Position numbers and translations under genes: made by a program. Positions 57,453 to 64,000 of a stretch of DNA of 64,000 nt are shown here, in pieces. The DNA is from Bacteroidota bacterium (GTDB lineage: Bacteria; Bacteroidota; Bacteroidia; Bacteroidales; Dysgonomonadaceae): the NCBI GenBank assembly GCA_023424395.1, contig JAFADY010000055.1, forward strand, positions 28,800-92,799. The letters are read 5' to 3'. How positions within the stretch are numbered: position 1 is the stretch's first letter; the number at the start of each line of letters is the position of its first letter. Below the pieces are notes generated by a model, which searched no databases, was not told where the DNA came from, and worked only from the letters and a program-made list of their open reading frames with translations.

Positions 57453-58013
57453 TTATTCAGATTTTGCGTCTTTGTTTACGGATTCAACCGCTAATTGAGT
57501 CAAAGTAAGGTCTGTAGATTTTTCTTCCATGAGTGTTTTTTCCAAAATTTCCGCTGCATCGTGCAAACCGAGCGTTCTCGCCAATTCAGAAAGGCTTCCG
57601 TAGGTAGCAATTTCATAATGTTCTACTTTTTGGCAGGCAATGATAATAGCTACATCGCGAACCATTGAGCCTTCGTCTGTGTCTTCCAAAGCGCCTTCTC
57701 CTTCCTTTAAAATACCTAGGATGGCATCGCATTTCTTCTTTTCGGCCTTTTCGCCTAACAGTTTAAATATTTCTTTGAGCCTTTTCACATGCTCTTGCGT
57801 TTCAGTCTGATGCTTTTTCACATCCGATTTTAATGAATCGGAAGTCGCTGCGGATTCCATTTTCTTGAGTCCTTTCAGAATTTCATCTTCGGCGAAATAA
57901 ATATCCTTTAATCCGTCAACAAAAAATTCTTTTAATTTTCCTTCGTCTTGTTTACTGAATTGTACGTTATCATTCTTTTTCGATGAGCTTTTGCTCGTTT
58001 TTTTTGATTCCAT
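57453..58013 (-). CDS. DUF892 ferritin-like protein (YciE/YciF type)
   Basis: A 186-residue four-helix protein. 'KEFFVDGLKDIYFAEDEILK' is the family start (helix 1), with 'HQTETQEHVKRLKEIFKLLG', 'DVAIIIACQKVEHYEIATYG' and 'ARTLGLHDAAEILEKTLMEE' giving the Glu/His pairs of a di-metal site. It is rich in lysine/serine at the N-terminus. YciE/YciF proteins are stress-induced; activity is unknown. Encoded between two SDR paralogues, 13 bases before the first. Confidence 0.92.
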   Translation of the reverse strand: MESKKTSKSSSKKNDNVQFSKQDEGKLKEFFVDGLKDIYFAEDEILKGLKKMESAATSDSLKSDVKKHQTETQEHVKRLKEIFKLLGEKAEKKKCDAILGILKEGEGALEDTDEGSMVRDVAIIIACQKVEHYEIATYGSLSELARTLGLHDAAEILEKTLMEEKSTDLTLTQLAVESVNKDAKSE

Positions 58014-58052
58014 AATTTAATTTTTTAATTGTTTATAATTGAGGGTTCTACT

Positions 58053-58907
58053 TTATCCGTTTACGATATCTCCGCCATTCGGATGAAGGCATTGTCCGGT
58101 CATATAACTCGAATCATCCGAGGCGAGGAATAGGAAACAAGTGGCAACTTCATTAGGTTGTCCGGCTCTTCCGAGCGAAAGTTCATGTCCAAGGTCTTCT
58201 ATTTTCTTATCAGGGGAATTTTTAGCGAGAAGTTCCGTCCAAATTGGTCCGGGAGCAACAGCATTTACCCTTATATTTTTGTATCCAACGCTTTGTGCGA
58301 GGCTTCTGGTAAACCCGATGATCGCGCTCTTAGTAGCAGAATAGTCAATAAATCGTCCATGGCCTGAATATGCGTTTACCGAACTGGTATTTAATATGGA
58401 ACTTCCTTCCTTAAGATGCGGGAGTGCATATTTGGTCACCCAAAAATAAGAAAACACATTGGTTGAAAAAGTTCTTTCCAATTGCTCGGCAGATATATCT
58501 TCCAATCCGTCTGTTTCCCACTGCACGGCCACATTATTAACTACAATATCTAGTTTTGAAAATTTTTCAAGCGTTTTATCAACCGCTAGTTTGCAGTTTT
58601 CCTCTTTGGAGAGGTCTCCTTCTATAAGCAAACATTCTCGACCGAGTTTTTCTATTTCCTGTTGGGTGGATTTTGCGTCTTTATCATCATCGAGGTAAGC
58701 TATGGCAATATCGGCACCGTTTGCCGCGAAAAGCAATGCTGTTGCTTTGCCTATGCCGCTATCCCCACCCGTAATTAAAGCTACTTTTCCTTCAAGTTTG
58801 TTGCTCTGAGAAATGGGTGTAGTGTTGGGTTCGGGATCTAATTTAAAATTTTGGTCTAGAAGATCTGCTTCGTTCTCGTTTTGTTTGTCTTCTTTCTCTT
58901 TTTCCAT
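58053..58907 (-). CDS. Short-chain dehydrogenase/reductase, second paralogue
   Basis: A 284-residue SDR of the same group. 'ALITGGDSGIGKATALLFA' near 42, 'VVNNVAVQWETDGL' near 124 and 'DYSATKSAIIGFTRSLAQ' near 190 match its neighbour closely; 'GQCLHPNGGDIVNG' near the end is shared too. It lacks nothing needed for catalysis. With the DUF892 gene and SDR 1 it forms one minus-strand cluster. The difference from SDR 1 is spread evenly, so it is a diverged duplicate rather than a recent copy. Confidence 0.92.
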   Translation of the reverse strand: MEKEKEDKQNENEADLLDQNFKLDPEPNTTPISQSNKLEGKVALITGGDSGIGKATALLFAANGADIAIAYLDDDKDAKSTQQEIEKLGRECLLIEGDLSKEENCKLAVDKTLEKFSKLDIVVNNVAVQWETDGLEDISAEQLERTFSTNVFSYFWVTKYALPHLKEGSSILNTSSVNAYSGHGRFIDYSATKSAIIGFTRSLAQSVGYKNIRVNAVAPGPIWTELLAKNSPDKKIEDLGHELSLGRAGQPNEVATCFLFLASDDSSYMTGQCLHPNGGDIVNG

Positions 58908-59015
58908 TAATTGTTGTTCCTAAGTAGACTCTGAAAGAACCAAAGCCCTAAAAAGTGATAGCCTTTTGTTTCGTCCTATCAAATCCGTTCCTTAGAGTAA
59001 AAGTTTGATTGTTGA

Positions 59016-59318
59016 TTAATTGTAATCAACCTGGTTGTTAATATCCCTATCTACTTCTTCTCGGCCTTTGCCAAGGTAGTCTTCTTCCGGCCCCTTTACG
59101 ATACCGACATTCTGCTCGTCGTTGTCTTCGTTTTCGTGATAAATATTGTCGTCTCCTTCTTTAACCGGATGTTCACTGTCGGAATCACCTTCATGAAAAT
59201 CACTTCTTTCTTTCACTTCCTGATATTTATCGTTCTTGTTATCTTCGTACTGTTCCTTGTTTTCCTTCAGGTTAGTCTCGGAAGTAAGTTTGTCTTTGTT
59301 TGTTTTTGAGTCCATCAT
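59016..59318 (-). CDS. Acidic low-complexity stress-like protein
   Basis: A 100-residue, highly charged protein ('EDNDEQNVGIVKGPEEDYLG', 'SEHPVKEGDDNIYHEN') without hydrophobic core or signal. It has Asp/Glu/Lys/Asn-rich composition as in disordered desiccation proteins. I do not recognise a family. It is divergent from nothing and stands alone between the SDR cluster and the DUF421 gene. Confidence 0.65.
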   Translation of the reverse strand: MMDSKTNKDKLTSETNLKENKEQYEDNKNDKYQEVKERSDFHEGDSDSEHPVKEGDDNIYHENEDNDEQNVGIVKGPEEDYLGKGREEVDRDINNQVDYN

Positions 59319-59453
59319 TTGATTTTTTTTAGCGCCTTAATTTGTGTGGGGCACATATATAAAACGTGGTGTAGAAACGGATTGTTTCCTCAATTTCGGC
59401 GCGTTATACTTAATTATACTTTAATAACACATTTGGGGAGCAATTCTGCAATT

Positions 59454-60140
59454 TCATTTTTCGGGATTACCGGTTTTCGCCTTCACCCACTCGTCATTCT
59501 TATTGCAATAGCTACACTTTCTTTTATCTCCCGATATCATCTCTTGTGTGTTTCCACAATAAGTGCATGCGTAAAGGCCGCTCTGCAAAACATGTTTTGT
59601 TTTTTTCTTCAAGTAATCGGGCCACACAGGCAGGCCGGGCTTTATCTCTTTTTCATCGTATAACAGTAGGTTTACTTCACCGCTTGTTTCCAATATGCCA
59701 TTTTTAACTTGCCCAAGATGAAGGATGTGGTGTTTCCTGAGAGCCGAGAAAAACTCATCCATCGCCAATTCTTTATGCTCGAGGGATTCTTCCGATGCTT
59801 TGCCGTTGCGGATAACACAAATCGGTTTTCCCTCCATAACAGCCTCAATTTTTTCGGAATGCGTCATAAACTTGGTAATCAACCAATAAAGAGAAAACAC
59901 TACCAAAAATACCACAACCGCATACACGATACCGATCTCTTTATAGATCATTGGGTCGCCTGCGGATGAACCGAGCGCGATGATGATCAGCAGTTCAAAA
60001 ACAGATAACTGTTTCACTCCGCGCCTTCCCATCACCCGCAGTCCGACAAAAATCACCACGAACATGATCAGTGTACGCAACGCTATTTCCCAAAGGAAAA
60101 CAAAGTTCTCATCGCCAAAAAATATATCTTGCCAATTCAT
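59454..60140 (-). CDS. DUF421/YetF-like membrane protein with C-terminal zinc-ribbon-like tail
   Basis: A 228-residue protein with three N-terminal membrane helices ('FLWEIALRTLIMFVVIFVGL', 'VVVFLVVFSLYWLITKF') and the YetF cytosolic domain ('EAVMEGKPICVIRNGKASEE', 'ALRKHHILHLGQVKNGILE'). Typical YetF proteins end soon after; here a tail adds CTYC (C193, C196) and CSYC (C209, C212), a four-cysteine set that could bind zinc. Function of DUF421 proteins is unknown; they are linked to spore or envelope stress in other phyla. Divergent from the Ku gene. Confidence 0.85.
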   Translation of the reverse strand: MNWQDIFFGDENFVFLWEIALRTLIMFVVIFVGLRVMGRRGVKQLSVFELLIIIALGSSAGDPMIYKEIGIVYAVVVFLVVFSLYWLITKFMTHSEKIEAVMEGKPICVIRNGKASEESLEHKELAMDEFFSALRKHHILHLGQVKNGILETSGEVNLLLYDEKEIKPGLPVWPDYLKKKTKHVLQSGLYACTYCGNTQEMISGDKRKCSYCNKNDEWVKAKTGNPEK

Positions 60141-60282
60141 AAATTTCCAATATTAAGTGTAACTGTAAATTAAGTTCATTTTCTAACAATACAAAACCTA
60201 CGAATGTTCAACAATACTGCTTAACCGCGTTTTCATCGAACCAAGTGGCATCCGCCAATGTTCTATATAAAAACAATCGATT

Positions 60283-61056
60283 ATGAGATCAATTTGGAAT
60301 GGAGCCGTCGGGTTCGGCTTGGTAAACATCCCCGTAAAAATGTATTCGGCCACCGAAAGCAGTTCGCTTGACCTCGACATGTTGGACAAGAGCGATCTGT
60401 CCAACATCAAATTCAAGCGGGTAAACGAGAAAACCGATAAGGAGGTATTGTGGGAAAATATTGTGAAAGGTTATAAGTTAGACGACCGATACATTGTGTT
60501 GGACGATGAAGATTTTGAAGCCGCAAGCCCCGAAAAAACCCGTGTATTTTCCATTCAGCAATTTGTGGAAGAAGATGAAATAGAAAGTGTTTATTTTGAA
60601 ACCCCCTATTTTTTGGAGCCGCAAAAGAACGGCGAAAATGCTTATATCCTGTTGGTGGAAGCGCTTAAAAAAACGAAGAAAGTGGGCGTGGGCACATTCG
60701 TTATGCGAAATAAGGAAATACTCGGCATCGTAAAACCCTATCACGATTTGCTCATTATTAACAGAATACGCTTTCCCGAAGAATTGCGTGAATACGATGA
60801 ACTGAAAGTCCCCGATAAAAAAGTTAAGCCCGGCGAATTAAAAATGGCTGTTACGCTCATCGAGCAGAACACCGAAAAGTTCGATCCCGAACAATACAAG
60901 GATTCGTACAACGCCGACCTGTTGAAAATCATCCAACAAAAAGCCAAAGGCAAGAAATCGAAAGTGATAAAAGTAGAAGACACTTCCGATAAAACAATCG
61001 ACCTGATGGCGAAGTTGAAAGCGAGCCTCGAAAAATCGAAGAAAAACGTCTCCTGA
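60283..61056 (+). CDS. ku: Non-homologous end-joining protein Ku
   Basis: A 257-residue bacterial Ku, which forms a ring on DNA ends and recruits LigD. 'SIWNGAVGFGLVNIPVKMYS' is the family start, 'VFSIQQFVEEDEIESVYFET' and 'KVGVGTFVMRNKEILGIVKP' follow, and a C-terminal 'IQQKAKGKKSKVIKVE' tail is short and basic. It overlaps ligD by one base (TGATG). Together they can repair double-strand breaks in resting cells. Confidence 0.96.
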   Translation: MRSIWNGAVGFGLVNIPVKMYSATESSSLDLDMLDKSDLSNIKFKRVNEKTDKEVLWENIVKGYKLDDRYIVLDDEDFEAASPEKTRVFSIQQFVEEDEIESVYFETPYFLEPQKNGENAYILLVEALKKTKKVGVGTFVMRNKEILGIVKPYHDLLIINRIRFPEELREYDELKVPDKKVKPGELKMAVTLIEQNTEKFDPEQYKDSYNADLLKIIQQKAKGKKSKVIKVEDTSDKTIDLMAKLKASLEKSKKNVS

Positions 61057-63563
61057 TGCCCCTCGAATCGTACAAAAAGAAGCGTGATTTCACCCGCACA
61101 TCGGAGCCTGACGGCTCGTTGGCTGCGCCAACCAACCGGTTGGTTTTCGTGGTGCAGCGACACGCCGCCACACGGCTGCATTACGATTTCCGCCTCGAAA
61201 TGGAGGGCGTGCTCAAAAGCTGGGCGGTTCCCAAAGGCCCGTCGCTCAACCCCGCCGATAAACGCCTCGCCATGATGGTGGAAGACCACCCCTACAATTA
61301 CCGCACCTTTGAAGGAACCATTCCCAAAGGAAGTTACGGCGCCGGCGAAGTGGAAATTTGGGACGAAGGCACCTACGAACCTTTGCTGCGCAAAGAAGGA
61401 AAAACCGATGAAGAGATTCTGTTGGAAAGCCTCAACAGCGGCTCCATAAAGATCATTTTGCACGGTGAAAAGCTAAAAGGCGAATTCGCCTTGGTGAAAA
61501 TGCACGGTGCAAAAGACGAGAATGCGTGGCTGCTCATCAAGCATACCGATGAATTCGCCCAAAAAGAACCCTACGACGCCGAAGCGTACACCAACGCCTC
61601 TTCCAAGGTAACGCGGCTTGCAGAAAAGAAGTACAAAAACTACCAAAAACCGCAACCCAAGCCGCACACGAAAAGAAATTACGCTTCGCATTTATCGGGA
61701 CAACCCAAATTGTCCGATTTCATCAGGCCCATGCTCGCTTCTCCTGCAGAAGAAGCCTTCGATAGCTACGATTGGGTTTTCGAAATAAAATGGGACGGCT
61801 ATCGCGCCATTGCCGACCTCACGGGCGGCCTGCAGTTTTACTCCCGAAACGGATTGTCCTTCAAAGGAAAATATCCGCAGATTGAAGAAGACTTGAGGGA
61901 ACAAAACCACCCGATGATCCTCGACGGCGAGATCGTGGCGTACAACGCCGAAGACACGCCCGATTTCCAAACACTTCAACACTTGATCGACAATCCGCAG
62001 GCTCCGCTCATCTATCACGTGTTCGACCTTCTGTACCTTAACGGCCACAGCACCGAAAGCCTTACGCTGCTGCAACGCAAGGAACTACTCAGGGAAGCGC
62101 TTATAGAAACGCCCCATATTCAGTTCTGCGACCATGTGGAGGGCAAGGGCAAAGAGTTTTACAAAGCGGCGCAAAAAGCCGACCTCGAAGGCATCATCGC
62201 AAAAAAGAAATCGAGCATTTACAGCCGCGGTATCCGAAGTTCGGAGTGGCTGAAAGTGAAGAACCATAAATCGGAAGAAGCGGTGATCGTGGGTTATACC
62301 GAACCCAAAGGCGGACGAACCCGATTCGGGTCGCTTATTTTGGGACGTTACCAAAACGGCAAACTCATTTACGCGGGACACGTAGGCTCTGGTTTTAACG
62401 ATAATTCCCTCAAAGAAATTCACGATCTTTTACAACCTACGGTCACGGAAAAAATGCCTTTCGACACCAAGCCCGTTACCAATTCCCCGCCCACGTGGTT
62501 AAGGCCCGAGTGGGTGGTTTCCGTTAAGTACGGGCAGATAACGGAGGACGGACTTTTCCGCCATCCCGTGTTCTTAGGCATCCGCGACGATGTTTCGGCT
62601 ATGGAGTTGTATCAGAACAGTCTTACCGATCATTCATCCGCGGAGATCGATACGGAAACGCCCTCTAACCCCGAAAGAGAGGTACGTTACACCAACCGCA
62701 ACAAACTTTATTGGAAAAAGGAAAAGATCACCAAAGGCGAGTTGATCGATTATTACCTTTCCATAAGCGATTATATCCTGCCGCATCTTGCCGACAGGCC
62801 GCAGTCCCTGCACCGCTTTCCCGAAGGGATTGACGGACTCAGTTTTTACCACAAAGATGCCGGCAAAGATGCGCCGTCGTGGGTGGAAACGGTTCGCATC
62901 TTTTCAGAATCTACCGAAAAAGAGATCGAATACATTGTATGTAACAACAAAGAAACGTTGGGTTATCTCGCCAATTTGGGCTGCATCGAACTCAATCCTT
63001 GGAACAACCGCATGCAAAATCCCGGCAAACCCGATTATCTGATCATCGATCTCGATCCAAGCGATAAAAACAGTTTTCTTGAAGTGATCGAAGCAGCGCA
63101 AACCACCAAAAAAGTGTTGGACGGTTTCGGTGTTCCCGCGTATTGCAAAACTTCGGGCAGCACGGGCATACATATTTATGTGCCTATGGGCGCCAAATAT
63201 GCTTACGAGCAGGTGCGCGATTTCGGACAGATCATCGCTCAGTTTGTTCAACAGCAACTCCCCGAAACCACGACGTTGGAACGTAACCTCAAAAAACGCG
63301 GCCAGAAGATCTATTTCGATTACCTGCAAAACCGCGAGGGACAGACTGTCGCAAGCGTTTACAGTGTCCGCCCCAAACCCGGCGCCACCGTTTCCATGCC
63401 CATCGAATGGAATGAACTCACCGCCGATCTTTCCATTCAGGATTTCACGATAAAAAACGCCCTCTCCCGCATATCGACGAAAGGCGATATTTTCTTCCCT
63501 GTGTTGGAACAAGGGATAGAATTGGAAAAAGCGTTGGACGAAATACTCAACAATTCTACTTAG
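61056..63563 (+). CDS. ligD: DNA ligase D, phosphoesterase-ligase-polymerase
   Basis: An 835-residue LigD. Domain order is N-terminal 3'-phosphoesterase (about 10-165, 'RHAATRLHYDFRLEMEGVL'), ATP-dependent ligase (about 220-515, active-site K245 in 'VFEIKWDGYRAIADL') and C-terminal polymerase/primase (about 545-835, acidic residues in 'YLIIDLDPSDKNSF' and 'KTSGSTGIHIYVPMG'). It joins breaks held by Ku, trimming and filling ends. The domain order fits the Pseudomonas-type layout. Start ATG 61056 overlaps ku by one base. Confidence 0.97.
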   Translation: MPLESYKKKRDFTRTSEPDGSLAAPTNRLVFVVQRHAATRLHYDFRLEMEGVLKSWAVPKGPSLNPADKRLAMMVEDHPYNYRTFEGTIPKGSYGAGEVEIWDEGTYEPLLRKEGKTDEEILLESLNSGSIKIILHGEKLKGEFALVKMHGAKDENAWLLIKHTDEFAQKEPYDAEAYTNASSKVTRLAEKKYKNYQKPQPKPHTKRNYASHLSGQPKLSDFIRPMLASPAEEAFDSYDWVFEIKWDGYRAIADLTGGLQFYSRNGLSFKGKYPQIEEDLREQNHPMILDGEIVAYNAEDTPDFQTLQHLIDNPQAPLIYHVFDLLYLNGHSTESLTLLQRKELLREALIETPHIQFCDHVEGKGKEFYKAAQKADLEGIIAKKKSSIYSRGIRSSEWLKVKNHKSEEAVIVGYTEPKGGRTRFGSLILGRYQNGKLIYAGHVGSGFNDNSLKEIHDLLQPTVTEKMPFDTKPVTNSPPTWLRPEWVVSVKYGQITEDGLFRHPVFLGIRDDVSAMELYQNSLTDHSSAEIDTETPSNPEREVRYTNRNKLYWKKEKITKGELIDYYLSISDYILPHLADRPQSLHRFPEGIDGLSFYHKDAGKDAPSWVETVRIFSESTEKEIEYIVCNNKETLGYLANLGCIELNPWNNRMQNPGKPDYLIIDLDPSDKNSFLEVIEAAQTTKKVLDGFGVPAYCKTSGSTGIHIYVPMGAKYAYEQVRDFGQIIAQFVQQQLPETTTLERNLKKRGQKIYFDYLQNREGQTVASVYSVRPKPGATVSMPIEWNELTADLSIQDFTIKNALSRISTKGDIFFPVLEQGIELEKALDEILNNST

Positions 63564-63570
63564 CGCATCA

Positions 63571-63620
63571 ATGTTTCTCAATCTCATTCAATCTCTATCA
63601 ATCTGACTTAATCTCTAAAT
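63571..63620. repeat. Decamer tandem repeat (ATCTCTNTCA)
   Basis: Five 10-base units between ligD and the next gene, with the same underlying consensus as the array at 24451-24496 (phase-shifted TCAATCTCTT). Confidence 0.8.
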
Positions 63621-63624
63621 AAAA

Positions 63625-64000
63625 ATGAACATCTTCGATATACAAACCGTCAACCGCATCAGCCGACTTCTTCAAGACCGTAAACAAACCGTGGCCGTGG
63701 CCGAAAGCTGCACGTCGGGGCTTATTCAGAACGCCTTCTCGCAGGCCAAAAACGCCACTTTGATCTTTCAGGGCGGGATAACTGCTTATAATTTAGGTCA
63801 GAAAACCAAACAATTAAATATCAATCCAATTATGGCTGAAAATTGCAATTCCGTCAGCAAGGAAGTGTCGGAGAAAATGGCGATGGAAGTAGCCCCGAAG
63901 TTCAACGCCGAATTGGGGCTTGCCATTACCGGATACGCTGAACCCGTTCCCGAACTCGATATCAAAACCTGCTATGCCTTCATTGCCTTGGCCGAAAACG
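63625..64000 (+). CDS. CinA-family protein (partial)
   Basis: The gene runs off the end of the window after 125 codons. 'VAVAESCTSGLIQNAFSQ' near 25 is the signature of the CinA C-terminal domain (PncC-like NMN amidohydrolase), followed by 'LIFQGGITAYNLGQKTKQLN' and 'LAITGYAEPVPELDIKTC'. There is no N-terminal CinA domain before it, so this is the short stand-alone type. PncC recycles NMN to nicotinate mononucleotide; a link to end joining is only positional. The C-terminal end is unseen. Confidence 0.88.
   Translation, partial: MNIFDIQTVNRISRLLQDRKQTVAVAESCTSGLIQNAFSQAKNATLIFQGGITAYNLGQKTKQLNINPIMAENCNSVSKEVSEKMAMEVAPKFNAELGLAITGYAEPVPELDIKTCYAFIALAEN

Noticed and set aside
60741..61463. 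Minus-strand ORF of 240 codons across ku and ligD
   Set aside because: Both plus-strand genes have strong motifs and this ORF has none; it arises from codon bias.
62904..63587. Minus-strand ORF of 227 codons
   Set aside because: It is antisense to the polymerase domain of ligD, which is well conserved.

Overview
The window looks like a chromosomal segment of a Bacteroidota bacterium, most likely order Bacteroidales; genus cannot be fixed from what I see. Reasons: several upstream regions carry the Bacteroidota promoter form TTTG-N19..20-TAnnTTTG, and the genes include families typical of the phylum (HU-CCDC81/SPOR protein, DUF4286, DUF5009, DUF5686, DUF4919). Gene density is high, almost all genes are intact, and no rRNA, CRISPR array, prophage or complete insertion sequence was seen.

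Layout. 1-5.7 kb: end of a mannose-6-phosphate isomerase, hemH, a beta-propeller protein, a DUF72 protein, then ruvC and a SPOR protein on the minus strand, and one tRNA-Ala(GGC). 5.7-12.7 kb: a minus-strand redox/sulfur locus (QmoC/HdrE-like membrane Fe-S protein, small helix-turn-helix-like protein, two HdrA-like flavoproteins, MvhD-like protein, TusA, DsrE-like protein) facing a divergent Crp/Fnr regulator whose own promoter holds a CRP-like palindrome. This is the best candidate for a little-described system: a heterodisulfide-reductase-like electron module tied to sulfur-carrier proteins, with no HdrB, no HdrC separate from the membrane protein, no DsrAB and no hydrogenase catalytic subunit in the window.

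12.7-24.3 kb: housekeeping genes on the minus strand (M28 peptidase, DUF5009, TPR protein, glnS, KilA-N protein, tsaD, DUF5686-like barrel, ettA). 24.3-26.3 kb: an accessory patch with 7-bp and 10-bp tandem repeats, a frameshifted HEPN-like gene, a decayed lipoprotein gene and palindromic repeat remnants. 26.3-30.1 kb: pncB, an HD protein, an MFS transporter and a lipoprotein. 30.2-36.9 kb: a tripartite RND efflux operon with its TetR regulator and a PII-like protein at the end. 37.0-38.6 kb: a LytTR/LiaF-like membrane regulatory pair.

38.9-50.6 kb: mostly plus-strand genes (OB-fold-like lipoprotein, DUF2461, nuclease, ispE, S9 peptidase, inositol monophosphatase, toxin-antitoxin pair with a decayed antitoxin relic upstream, ZIP transporter, fabD, DUF4919, queC) with a possible small RNA before queC. 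50.7-64 kb: a stress island with DUF5661, DAO oxidoreductase, DUF2383, large catalase, Cys-rich copper-binding protein, CsbD, two paralogous short-chain dehydrogenases around a DUF892 ferritin-like protein, an acidic protein, DUF421, Ku and LigD for end joining, and the start of a CinA-family gene. Together these suggest protection against oxidative damage, metals, desiccation and double-strand breaks.
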